From: CAZIAK01 sp964537035
GTDB taxonomy: Bacteria; Planctomycetota; B15-G4
DNA length: 64,000 nt
Assembly: GCA_964537035.1 (NCBI GenBank)
Contig: CAZIAK010000011.1
Span: 49,362-113,361 of the forward strand
Direction of reading: 5' to 3'
The notes below the pieces were generated by a model. That model was given only the letters and a program-made list of their open reading frames with translations, was not told the DNA's origin and searched no databases. The translations under genes were made by a program, and so were the position numbers. This document shows, piece after piece, positions 26,505 to 35,170 of this stretch (position 1 is its first letter; each line of letters begins with the position of its first letter).

Positions 26505-27392
26505 ATGAACCTGCGATTGACCAATCCCCACTCGGTGTTGGCGGCCTTGGCCACCCGGCCGAAGGACGTTCTGACCGTCTCCGTGCCCAGTCGAGGTGCG
26601 GGGGAGGCCTGGCAGCAGGCTGCCATCATCGCCCAGGAGAACGGCATCCGGGTGCGCCAGCTGGCGCCGGTCGAAGAGCCTGCTGACGACGACGGGCCGG
26701 GCCGCCGAGGTGAGCGCCGGGGAGGCTATCGGCGCAGTGACTCCACCCAGGGCCGGGGTCAGCGGGGAGGGCAGCGAGGCGGTCACCACGGGGGGCAACG
26801 GGGCGGTCCCCGAGGGGCTCCCCGGGGCGGGCGAGGCGGGGGCGGCCCCAAGTCTGGCCGCACCGGCGGCGCCGAAGCCGAAGTGCGCCCGCGGGAGGGC
26901 ATCGCCGTTCACGAGCTGTTCGCAGGCGGCGCCAAGCGCGACGGTGGCAAGGGCCTCTGGCTGGCCATCGACCAGGTCCAGGACCCGCGCAACCTGGGCG
27001 CCATCTTTCGCTCCGCCTCGTTCTTCGGCGTGGCTGGCGTGCTGCTCACCCGCGATCGGGCCGCTCCCCTGTCGTCCGTGGCCTACGACACCGCCTCTGG
27101 CGGGCTCGAACACGTACCCTTCGCCTGGGCCAGCAACCTCTCCCGCGACTTCACCGAGGCGAGGGACAATGGCCTGTGGATCCTCGGCGCCGCCGGTGAA
27201 GCCGACGATGACGTGTCGACCGTCGACCGCGAGCGCCCCTGGTTGCTGGTGCTGGGCAACGAAGAGAAGGGTCTGCGGCGGCTGACTCGAGAGGGTTGCG
27301 ATCAGCTCTGCCGCCTGTCGCCGCTCGGCGCGGTGGACAGTCTCAACGTCTCCGTGGCTGCTGCTGTGCTCATGGCGGGGCTGCGGCGGTAG
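26505..27392 (+). CDS. TrmH/SpoU-family RNA 2'-O-methyltransferase with internal RGG-rich linker
   Basis: This 295-aa protein has the RlmB/TrmH arrangement: an N-terminal substrate-binding segment (about residues 1-60) and a C-terminal SPOUT knot domain. Motif 1 is DQVQDPRNLGAIFRSA, motif 2 is LVLGNEEKGL and motif 3 is SLNVSVAAAVLM. It would methylate the 2'-O of a ribose, perhaps 23S rRNA G2251 as RlmB does, but the target is not proven. Between the domains (about residues 64-123) is a low-complexity stretch rich in RGG/GGR and Gln, which is not a normal family feature. A palindromic repeat begins right after the stop codon. Confidence 0.88.
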   Translation: MNLRLTNPHSVLAALATRPKDVLTVSVPSRGAGEAWQQAAIIAQENGIRVRQLAPVEEPADDDGPGRRGERRGGYRRSDSTQGRGQRGGQRGGHHGGQRGGPRGAPRGGRGGGGPKSGRTGGAEAEVRPREGIAVHELFAGGAKRDGGKGLWLAIDQVQDPRNLGAIFRSASFFGVAGVLLTRDRAAPLSSVAYDTASGGLEHVPFAWASNLSRDFTEARDNGLWILGAAGEADDDVSTVDRERPWLLVLGNEEKGLRRLTREGCDQLCRLSPLGAVDSLNVSVAAAVLMAGLRR

Positions 27393-27549
27393 GTCTCCTG
27401 CCAGAGCTTCTTTGCGAGGGTCCGGGCAGCCCTGTTTCTCGCCAAGGGGGGCCGTGGCGCTCAGACAACGAGGCTTCGCCTCGGGAACTCGCTCCAGACC
27501 CCCCTTGGCGAGAAACAGGGCTGCCCTCGCACGTGGAGAGGCAGGGGAC
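27393..27549. repeat. Palindromic element, copy 1
   Basis: A perfect 28-bp stem (27424-27451 with 27499-27526) encloses 47 nt beginning CCGTGGCGCTCAGACA and ending ACTCGCTCCAGA, with its own small hairpin CGAGGC/GCCTCG. A weaker outer helix (CCTGCC 27397-27402 with GGCAGG 27540-27545) suggests the element spans about 157 bp. Copies 2 and 3 are at 63293-63442 and 63631-63731. It starts at the stop codon of the SpoU gene and has no poly-T tract after it. Confidence 0.8.
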
Positions 27550-27630
27550 TTCGGCCTGGCTTGGGTTTGTTTTCGCGAGGCCGACGGTTCGTGCGTTGCC
27601 CTGGCATGTTGGCCTTGCTGCGTTCTTGCT

Positions 27631-27654
27631 GCGGACCTGGGGGCGGACCTGGGG
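27631..27654. repeat. Short tandem repeat
   Basis: Two adjacent copies of the 12-mer GCGGACCTGGGG followed by GCGGGG, between the palindromic element and the Nudix gene. Confidence 0.6.
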
Positions 27655-27671
27655 GCGGGGCGATCGCCGGG

Positions 27672-28550
27672 TCAGCGTTGGTTGAGCGGGGGTGAGGGTG
27701 TCGGGGTGGCGTGGAGGCCGGCGACGATGGCTGTGTAGTCGTTGTCGTCCGGCTTCAGGTGACCGTGCCTCAGGAGCAAGTCGATGATGGCCAGGTTGCA
27801 GTTGAACTTGAACTCGGTGGTGTCTTCGACGAGCCGGCGGACTTCGGCGAGGGGCAGCAGCTCGAACGACTCGACCTCCCCGTCTACGGGTCTTGGGAGG
27901 AAGTCTTCGGGCAGCTCCAGGTCGAACAAGAACAGGGTGTCGTGGCGCAGACCCCGATCGATGTCGAGGCGGTAGCTGACGCAACCGGTGGGCACGGCAG
28001 CTCGTGCCAACTCTGGCGGGATGTCGGCCTCTTCGCCGCACTCCTTGATCAGGTTCTGGGCGATGGTGAGCCCGAGGGGCTGGCCCCCGGCGACCATGTT
28101 GTCGAGCTTGCCGGGGTGGGTGGTCTTGCCCCGGGCCCGGCGGGCGATCCAGAGGTGCAGGCCGTCGGGGCGGCGGACGATCCCGTGCATGTGCACACCG
28201 AAGGCTCGGGCGCCGAAGGTGGGCAGGGCCGACCGCTCGAGTCGCAGAAACGGCTGTCCCCCGAACTGATCGACCAGGGGGTAGTGCTCGCTGCCCAACC
28301 AGCGCACCACACCGCGGTCTGCCAGCTCGTGTACCACGGTGTCGAGGGCCTCGCTGCGCTGCTCAAAGCTGCGATGTTGGTCATGCAGTGAGATGCTGTG
28401 CTCGGTGATGACCAGCACGTCGGAGTGATCGGCGAGGGCTGGCAGGAACTCATCACGGACAGCGCCCACAGTGGTGCCGTCCACGATGAACGGGCGATAG
28501 CGGCTGGGGTCGTGAGCTGTGCACTCACGGATGCGGTCGAGAAGTGCCAC
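27672..28550 (-). CDS. DUF4743-Nudix hydrolase
   Basis: This 292-aa protein has an N-terminal DUF4743-like domain (residues 1-110) and a Nudix domain. The Nudix box is shifted from consensus: GGQPLGLTIAQNL then KECGEEADI keeps the three catalytic glutamates but has Leu for the first Glu, Lys for Arg and Asp for the final Gly. The arrangement resembles the eukaryotic thiamine-pyrophosphokinase-linked Nudix group (yeast YJR142W type), whose members act on oxidised or damaged thiamine diphosphate. That function is extrapolated. It lies 11 bp before the glutathione peroxidase gene on the same strand. Confidence 0.85.
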   Translation of the reverse strand: MALLDRIRECTAHDPSRYRPFIVDGTTVGAVRDEFLPALADHSDVLVITEHSISLHDQHRSFEQRSEALDTVVHELADRGVVRWLGSEHYPLVDQFGGQPFLRLERSALPTFGARAFGVHMHGIVRRPDGLHLWIARRARGKTTHPGKLDNMVAGGQPLGLTIAQNLIKECGEEADIPPELARAAVPTGCVSYRLDIDRGLRHDTLFLFDLELPEDFLPRPVDGEVESFELLPLAEVRRLVEDTTEFKFNCNLAIIDLLLRHGHLKPDDNDYTAIVAGLHATPTPSPPLNQR

Positions 28551-28561
28551 GTGTGGTCAGC

Positions 28562-29215
28562 TCAGCGCAGGGCCTGGGCGATGTCCCCGCGCAGCTGGGC
28601 GTCCGAGGGGGCGACATTGCTGGGGTAGAAGCTCACGGGTTGCCCGTCGCGACCGACCAGGTACTTGCAGAAATTCCAGTTGGGTACAGAACCGGTCTGC
28701 TCTTCGAGAAAAGTGTAGACGGGCGTTTGCCCCGGGCCTGACAAGACCTCGCACTTCTCGAACAGGGGGAAGGTCACCCCGAACTTGCTCGTGCAGAACT
28801 CGGCGATCTCGCTGGGAGAGCCAGGCTCTTGTCCGCCGAATTCGTTGCTGGGGAAGGCCAGGACCACCAGGCCCTCGTCGGCAAACTCTTCGGCCAGGGA
28901 CTGGAGCCCGGCGTACTGGGGAGTGTAGCCGCAGCGGCTGGCCACGTTGACCACCAGGGCGACCTTGCCGGCGTAGCTCGAGAGCGAAGCAGGGCTGCCG
29001 TCCAGGGTGTTCACGTCGAAGGTGAACAGGCTCTGTTCGGCGGGGGCTTCTGTGACGGCATCGTCCAGCTGATCGGCCACGGGTTCGATGACCTCTTCGG
29101 CGATCTCGGGTTTGGGCGGCGCGGGCTCTGGCGCTTCGGTCTGCGCGCAGCCCACGGAGGCCAGGCTGAGGCAGAGGGCGAGTCGTGATGAACGGCGGAT
29201 GGCGATGGCGGTCAT
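28562..29215 (-). CDS. Glutathione peroxidase-like lipoprotein
   Basis: Thiol peroxidase that reduces hydroperoxides. The 217-aa protein has a lipobox (ASVGC, Cys23) and an acidic Pro/Glu-rich linker of about 40 residues before the peroxidase domain, so it is probably tethered in the periplasm. The peroxidatic Cys95 lies in NVASRCGYTPQY, the Gln in FPSNEFGGQEPGS and the Trp in PNWNFCKYLV. The active site uses Cys rather than selenocysteine. It is followed by the Nudix gene on the same strand. Confidence 0.9.
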   Translation of the reverse strand: MTAIAIRRSSRLALCLSLASVGCAQTEAPEPAPPKPEIAEEVIEPVADQLDDAVTEAPAEQSLFTFDVNTLDGSPASLSSYAGKVALVVNVASRCGYTPQYAGLQSLAEEFADEGLVVLAFPSNEFGGQEPGSPSEIAEFCTSKFGVTFPLFEKCEVLSGPGQTPVYTFLEEQTGSVPNWNFCKYLVGRDGQPVSFYPSNVAPSDAQLRGDIAQALR

Positions 29216-29225
29216 GGTTGTTTCC

Positions 29226-29690
29226 TCAGATTGGGCCCACGGCCCAGTGTGCTGTCACGGAGGCGACGGTGTCACCCTGCTCATCCGTGAGCTGGGCTTC
29301 TACGGGGACGCGCGCCTCTACGTTGCTGTCGATGATGGCGCAGTCTGTGCAAGCGGTCAGTCGTCCCCGGGCCTTCTTGTGGTACTCGATGTTGAGGCCT
29401 ACCAGAATCGCCCGCGCGTCTTGCGGCAGACCGGCCAGCATGGCCAGCCCGCTGGACACCTCGCCCAGGTTCATCAGCGCCACGGCGTGCAGCGAGTCGA
29501 GGTGATTGCGCAGGTCGGGCAGATCGTCCATGGCCACCACGGCGTGCCCCGGCGCCAGCTCAAGAACGTGGGGCTGGATCGACCCCGTGTAGGGCGCCAG
29601 CTGACCGAGCTGCTGGTCAAACATCGCCCGCCCTTCGGGGGTGCCTGAGAGCTTGTCCCAGGCTGCCAGCAGTTGCTGCACCATGCTCAT
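29226..29690 (-). CDS. DUF4442 / hotdog thioesterase-like protein
   Basis: This 154-aa protein resembles DUF4442/PaaI-type hotdog proteins: LRNHLDSLHAVALMNLGEVSSGLAML, the helix that binds acyl groups in this fold, followed by IEYHKKARGRLTA. Catalysis on acyl-CoA is inferred. The ATG overlaps the stop of the dienoyl-CoA reductase gene in ATGA (29687-29690), which ties it to fatty-acid metabolism. A longer reading frame continues upstream but lies antisense/overlapping with the reductase. Confidence 0.78.
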   Translation of the reverse strand: MSMVQQLLAAWDKLSGTPEGRAMFDQQLGQLAPYTGSIQPHVLELAPGHAVVAMDDLPDLRNHLDSLHAVALMNLGEVSSGLAMLAGLPQDARAILVGLNIEYHKKARGRLTACTDCAIIDSNVEARVPVEAQLTDEQGDTVASVTAHWAVGPI

Positions 29691-30565
29691 GATCTGGGCT
29701 TTCTGGGACGCATCGCATCGAACGTCGCGGTGAGCTGCTCGTCGGGCAGTCGGGCCAGCTCGTTGAAGCTCGCGCCGCAGGCCCACTTGGCCGCGCCGTC
29801 CAGGTCGACCACCTGCCCGCTCACGGACGCCGCCAGCTGGTCGCTGAGCAGGAACACCGCCAGGGTGCCCAGGTCGTGCTTGGTGGCGAAGCGCTTGAGC
29901 GGGATGCTCTCGCGCATGCGCTCTTCGTAGTCGGCGCCGGGCATGAGCCGGTCCCAGGCGCCCTTCGTGGGGATGGGGCCGGGCGCGATGGCGTTGAGCC
30001 GAATGCCGTGCTTGCCCCACTCGACGGCGAGGGAGCGGGTCATGGCCACGATGCCTGCCTTGCTCGCCGCGGAGGGCAGCACGAAGCAGGCGCCGGTCTC
30101 TGCGTAGGTGGTGACGATGGAGAGCACGGAGCCGCCGCTGCTCCGTTCGATCCAGCGGCTGCCGCAGGCGCGCATCATGTGAAAGCCCCCGCGCAGGTTG
30201 ATGTCGACGATGGCGTCGAAGCCCTTGTCTTCGAGGGTGTGGGAGTGGGCCAGGAAGTTGCCCGCTGCGTTGTTCAGCAGCATGGTCACGGGTCCCTGGC
30301 GCTCTTCGGCCTCGTCGATCAGGGACTCGACGGCCTCGCTCTTGCGCACGTCACAAGAGAGCCCCTCGGCCTTGCCGCCGGCGTCACGAATGGTGGTGGC
30401 GGTCTCGTCCAGGGGGGCTCTGCGCCGGCCGCAGACGGTCACCGCGGCGCCGAGGGAGGCGCATCGTTCGGCCATGGCGGCGCCCAGCCCGCTGCCGCCC
30501 CCGGTGACCAGAACATGCTGATCGGCGAGCAGATCGGCGCGATAGGGTTCGCTTGGGGTGGTCAT
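29687..30565 (-). CDS. 2,4-dienoyl-CoA reductase-like SDR oxidoreductase
   Basis: NADPH-dependent reductase needed to beta-oxidise unsaturated fatty acids. It is close to the mitochondrial DECR1 type: cofactor motif TGGGSGLG, NNAAGNF, then TTYAETG and LPSAASKAGI, then IAPGPIPTKGAWDRL. The catalytic Tyr of the usual YxxxK is replaced by Ser (S-x-x-x-K), as in DECR enzymes. The ATG at 30565 is preferred (GAGAG 5' of it) over one 24 nt upstream. The protein is about 292 aa. Coupled to the thioesterase-like gene downstream. Confidence 0.88.
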   Translation of the reverse strand: MTTPSEPYRADLLADQHVLVTGGGSGLGAAMAERCASLGAAVTVCGRRRAPLDETATTIRDAGGKAEGLSCDVRKSEAVESLIDEAEERQGPVTMLLNNAAGNFLAHSHTLEDKGFDAIVDINLRGGFHMMRACGSRWIERSSGGSVLSIVTTYAETGACFVLPSAASKAGIVAMTRSLAVEWGKHGIRLNAIAPGPIPTKGAWDRLMPGADYEERMRESIPLKRFATKHDLGTLAVFLLSDQLAASVSGQVVDLDGAAKWACGASFNELARLPDEQLTATFDAMRPRKPRS

Positions 30566-30775
30566 GTCTGTCTCTCTCAATGTGGCCATGGCGGCGCATC
30601 CCGTGGGTGCCTCGCAGGTGTCCCTGTGGCAGATCTCGGAGGCGACCTGGTGGGTGTCCTTGATGATGCGTTGCTCCTCTCACCGGTGCCATGGTGAATA
30701 ATGACGGCCTACACGGCGGGGCACCCCGCGCAGGCACAGTGGTAGCCACCCCGGGGCCAGGAGATCGGCAGAGAG

Positions 30776-32176
30776 ATGACGAGCACCAAGAAGAACGAGC
30801 TGATCTACGGCATCGACGATGTGCCGCCGTGGCGCGAGACCATCCCCCTGGGCTTTCAGCATTACCTGACCATGTTCGGGTCGACGGTGGCGATCCCGCT
30901 GATCTTGTCGGAGCCCCTGGGCCTGGGCGACAACCCGGTGGCCTTGGGTTGGCTGATCAGCACCATGTTCTTCGTGAGTGGCATCGCCACCTTGCTGCAG
31001 GCCACCTGGGGCAATCGCCTGCCCCTGATTCAGGGCGGCACGTTCTCGTTCCTCACACCGACGATCTCGATCTGCGGCATGGCGGCCCTGGCGGAGGCAG
31101 GCTGGGAGGTGCGCCTCCAGCACATTCAAGGCGCGGTGATCGTGGGCGCCTTCGCCGAGATGCTGGTGGGCTATTCGGGGCTGGTGGGCAAGCTACTGCG
31201 CTTCGTCGGACCGATCACCATCGCGCCGACCATCGCGCTCATCGGCCTGTCGCTGTACGGCTTTGGAGCGCCGAAGGCCGGCGAAGACTGGATCGTCGGC
31301 GGCACCACGATCGTGTTGATCATCCTGTTCAGCCAGTACCTGAGGGGGACGCACAGAGCGTTCGAGTTGTTCCCGATCATGCTGGGCATCGTCTTCGCCT
31401 GGGGACTGGCCTGGGTGCTCACCCTGGCGGGTGTCTTCGTCGAGGGCGACCCCAGTTACGTGTCCACCGAGAACCTGGCTGCAGCTCCATGGATGCGGGT
31501 GCCCACGCCCTTCCAGTGGGGCACACCTGTGTTCGGGGCCGCCGCGATCGTGGGCATGCTCGCGGGCTACCTGGCCTCGATCGTCGAGTCGGTGGGGGAC
31601 TACTACGCCTGCGCGCGCCTGGCGGGAGCACCGCCGCCCTCGGCCAAGGTGGTCAGTCGTGGCATCGGCATGGAGGGCGTGGGCTGCCTGATCGCCGGCA
31701 TCTTCGGCACGGGCAACGGCACCACGTCCTACAGCGAGAACATCGGCGCCATCGGGCTGACCCGGGTGGGGAGCCGACGAGTGGTGCAGACCGGCGCGGT
31801 GCTCATGCTGGTGCTGGCCGTGTTCGGCAAGTTCGGCGCCCTGTTCACCACCATCCCCGGCCCCATCGTGGGCGGCATGTACTGCGCCATGTTCGGCATG
31901 ATCGCCGCGGTGGGCCTGTCGAACCTGCAGTTCGTCGACCTGAACTCCGCCCGCAACCTGTTCATCCTGGGCTTCGCCTTTTTCATGGGACTGTCCGTGC
32001 CCGAGTACTTCGCAGCGCACCCTGTCGACTTCTCGCCAGCGTGGTTGTCGAACATCATCAACACCCTGGGGACCACGAGCATGGCCGTGGGCGCTGGCAT
32101 CGCCCTGGTGCTCGACAACACCATCCCTGGCACACCGGAAGAGCGCGGGCTCACGGCCTGGTCGTCGGAGGGTTGA
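30776..32176 (+). CDS. Nucleobase:cation symporter-2 (NCS2) family permease
   Basis: This 466-aa inner-membrane transporter has 12-14 predicted hydrophobic segments. Family motifs include the proline-rich FGSTVAIPL near TM1, QGGTFSFLTPT, and the central loop GNGTTSYSENIGAIGLTRVGS (the Q/E-x-P-like NCS2 signature region). Substrates in this family are uracil, xanthine, urate or ascorbate; the exact one is not readable. The start ATG at 30776 follows GGCAGAGAG. An AATAAT at 30694-30699 may be a -10. Confidence 0.9.
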   Translation: MTSTKKNELIYGIDDVPPWRETIPLGFQHYLTMFGSTVAIPLILSEPLGLGDNPVALGWLISTMFFVSGIATLLQATWGNRLPLIQGGTFSFLTPTISICGMAALAEAGWEVRLQHIQGAVIVGAFAEMLVGYSGLVGKLLRFVGPITIAPTIALIGLSLYGFGAPKAGEDWIVGGTTIVLIILFSQYLRGTHRAFELFPIMLGIVFAWGLAWVLTLAGVFVEGDPSYVSTENLAAAPWMRVPTPFQWGTPVFGAAAIVGMLAGYLASIVESVGDYYACARLAGAPPPSAKVVSRGIGMEGVGCLIAGIFGTGNGTTSYSENIGAIGLTRVGSRRVVQTGAVLMLVLAVFGKFGALFTTIPGPIVGGMYCAMFGMIAAVGLSNLQFVDLNSARNLFILGFAFFMGLSVPEYFAAHPVDFSPAWLSNIINTLGTTSMAVGAGIALVLDNTIPGTPEERGLTAWSSEG

Positions 32177-32177
32177 G

Positions 32178-35029
32178 ATGAACCGCGGTCTGCTGGTTGT
32201 GATGGGTTGCGTCATGATGGCGGCGGTGGTCGCCGTGGTTGTGCTGCTGGATGACGGCAGCGCAGGGGCAGACAGAGCTCAAGCAAGAGAGCCGGGAGTG
32301 CTTGCGGGGGCTGAGTCCGGCGAGGCCTCTGAAGCCAAGTCCATGGACCTGGGTCAGCTGGCAGCCCCGGAGTCCTTGCCGCTGGAGGTCACTGCGCAGG
32401 GCCCGATCGGAGGTGCGGCAGAGNNNNNNNNNNNNNNNNNNNNNNNNNNNNNNNNNNNNNNNNNNNNNNNNNNNNNNNNNNNNNNNNNNNNNNNNNNNNN
32501 NNNNNNNNNNNNNNNNNNNNNNNGGAGTCCTTGCCGCTGGAGGTCACTGCGCAGGGCCCGATCGGAGGTGCGGCAGAGGCTCTCGACCTCGCAGACGCCA
32601 ACGACGCGGGCACGCTGGTGGGCCGGGTCACGCTGGCTGGCAGCGGTGAGCCGGTGGCGGGCCTGGCCTTGGTTGCCAAGGTCGAACCGTTGGTCGACGG
32701 GAGTGGTGACGGGGAGGCTCCTCAGCTCATCACTCCCGAGCAGACCACCACGAACTCAGACGGCCGCTACACCTTCACGACTCACGGCGCTGCCACCCTG
32801 GTGTCCATGCAGGTCCTGCCAGGTGCAGACATCCCCCGGCAGCGCGTCGACTTGGCGGTGGAGCTCGCGGCTGGCGTTGAAACGAGGGCAGACTTCGAGG
32901 TCGATCGTGGCGTGCAGATCTCAGGCCAGGTGGTCGATCTCGACGGCGATCTCGTGGCCGGTGCGACGGTGAACGGTTGGACGGGGAACCACTACCTGAG
33001 CACCGAGCAACGGCTGGCTGCGCCTGACCAGAGCGTGGTCTGCGAGGCCAACGGTGCATTCAGCATCGGGGGTGTGGGCCCGTCGTGGATCCTGGCGGCG
33101 ACGGCCGACGGCATGGCAGCACACCAACGTGTGCATGGCCGGCACGATGGTGGCAGCGTGGTGAGCGGCGTCACGTTGGTCCTCTCGCCTGAACGAGAGC
33201 TCACCGGCCGGATTCTGGGGGCGGGGGCTCAGCCTGTCTCGGGCGCGAAGGTCAGCGCGAGAGTGTCTCTCCAAGGCGCCGCGAAGACGTTGACCGAGAT
33301 CGAAGACACCTACATCACCGGGCTCTCGGCAGTGACGGCCACCAGCGATGCTCAGGGGCGTTTCGAGCTGGAGGGCCTGGCCAGCAGGGCCTACAAGGTG
33401 ACCGTGAGCCACCCCCTCTACCCGGAGTGGGTGAGCGAGCACGACAACGGTGACGGGCAACTCGTGGTGCAACTGGAGGCCGGGCCGACCCTGCGCGGCC
33501 ACGTGCTCTCGCCGGCCGGGCAGGCGCTGGTGGGGGCTCGTGTGAGGCTGAGTTCGGCGCAGATGTTCGGCAGTGAGGCCAACAGTCGCAGCACCCGTTC
33601 CGACGAGAGCGGCGCGTTCGTGCTGGAGGGCTTGCGCCCGGACCCGAACGGTTACTTGTCGCTCGATGCCGATGGTTTCGCCGTGCACATCGAACAGCCC
33701 GTGGTGATCGCCGAGGGTCAGCCTGAACTCACCGTGGTGCTGGCGCCCCCATGGCGCTTGGCAGGCCGGGTGATCGACGACGCTGGCCAACCCGTGCCCG
33801 GCGCGCTGGTCGAGATCGAAGGGGACCGGCTGGTCGACCATGGCGACTTGACCTTGTCCCCCGTGCCGACCTGGGAGCGGCAGTTTCGCTTGTCTGCACA
33901 GACCACTGATGCGCTCGGGCGCTTCTTCTTTGACCGCCTGTACGACGGCCTGTTTCGCGTCGAGGCCAGCGACGAGAGCGGCGAGCTGCGCACGATTGTC
34001 GAGACCCGCTCAGGCAATGAAGAGCTAGAGCTTGTGCTCGACCCGGCCGCGATCATCGGTGTCACCCTGGTGGGCGAGGCCCGTGACGCGACCACGGGCC
34101 TGCCGGTGAGCGAGTTCTTCGTCACGCCCATGATCCCCAGCGGTTCGGGAGGCATGAGCGGGACCAGCCAACAGTTCCAGGATGAGCTGGGCCGCTGGCG
34201 CATGGTAGGCCTCGACGCGGGCCCCATGATGGTCAACGCTCGTGCCGCAGGCTACGCCCCGTGGTCGCTCCCCCTCGCGGACTACGTCGACGGCGAGCAA
34301 CGCATCGACATCGCCTTCGCCCCCACTCGCTCCGTGGTCTTCCGCGTTGTGGACGAAGCGCGTCAGCCCCTGGAGGTCGACCTCAGCTTCGCCACCGAAG
34401 AACTGCGCCAGCTGATGGTGGAAACGGGGCCCAGCTCTGGCAGCTCCCGGTTGCAGACCAGCGAGGCTGGAGAGGCTCGGGCTGCGGGTCTGCCTGCGCA
34501 GCGCATCGTCGTCACCGTGGCCAAGGGTTGGTTTGCACCAGATCGTGAGTACACCGTCGACCTGACCCACGAGCCCAGCGGCCCGATCGAGCTTGTCTAC
34601 GGGGCGACGGACGAGCAGAAGGTCATGGTGATGGTGTTCACCGGCGTGCCTGCCGATCCTGGCGTGTCGCAGATCAGCGACCTCTCCAGTGAGAGCGCCG
34701 GGCAGGCCTTGCAGGCCGAGCTGATCTCGGGAGCCCTGCGCCCCCTGCCCGTGCCCGTGTCCATCGACGCTGTGGACGACGGGGGCGTGGTGGTGGCCAG
34801 CGAGAGGATCGACCCGTCCCAGGAGACTCCGCCTGGCATCACGCCAGCTGGGCTGAGCGGCGGATTCGTGGCCATGATCAACGTGCCATTGCGAGCCCTG
34901 ACCGTGAGTGCGACCGCGGAGGGGTTCGCAGGCGCGAGCCGGGCGTGGATCCCCGAGAGCGGCGAGGGCCCGGCGGTGTTGGTGATGATTCTGAGCCCCG
35001 ACCCCGCCGGCGCTGGCTCGCCGCCCTGA
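32178..35029 (+). CDS. Exported multidomain carboxypeptidase-regulatory-like protein (interrupted by an artefactual gap)
   Basis: The ATG is 1 bp after the permease stop. A hydrophobic N terminus (MNRGLLVVMGCVMMAAVVAVVVLL) acts as signal or anchor. Repeated transthyretin-fold domains follow, each opening with patterns such as GRVTLAGSGEPVAGL, GQVVDLDGDLVAGA, GRILGAGAQPVSGAKV, GHVLSPAGQALVGA and GRVIDDAGQPVPGALVEI. A 100-N run at 32424-32523 is flanked by identical 55-bp sequences; removing the run and one copy restores one frame and gives 898 aa. Build parallels the protein at 1196. No enzymatic domain seen; a surface or polymer-binding role is a guess. Confidence 0.8.
32369..32578. repeat. 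Scaffold gap flanked by a duplicated 55-bp contig overlap
   Basis: The 55 bp at 32369-32423 recur exactly at 32524-32578, with 100 Ns between. The two copies sit in the same codon phase, as expected if two contig ends overlapping by one k-mer were not merged. Treat as an assembly artefact. Confidence 0.9.
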
Positions 35030-35132
35030 TCCCCAGCCTGCACCCCGCACCAGCTTCTGCTGCAGTCCCGGCCGGGCCCTCGCGACGAACCTGGTGAGAA
35101 ATGCCGGCCGGCCCCGCGACGGCGTGCCTCGT

Positions 35133-35140
35133 GCTACCGT
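35133..35140 (+). promoter_or_regulatory. Candidate extended -10 for the glmS-like gene
   Basis: TGC-TACCGT about 30 nt upstream of the GTG start at 35171. No clear -35. Confidence 0.35.
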
Positions 35141-35170
35141 TGGCCACCCATTTTCGCGAGGAATGCAGCT

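Noticed and set aside
27393..27549. Simple rho-independent terminator
   Set aside because: The stem is far too long, there is no T tract, and a conserved 47-nt interior is shared with distant copies.
30590..30775. Purine-type riboswitch before the nucleobase permease
   Set aside because: The conserved three-way junction and loop sequences are not present in the 186 bp upstream.
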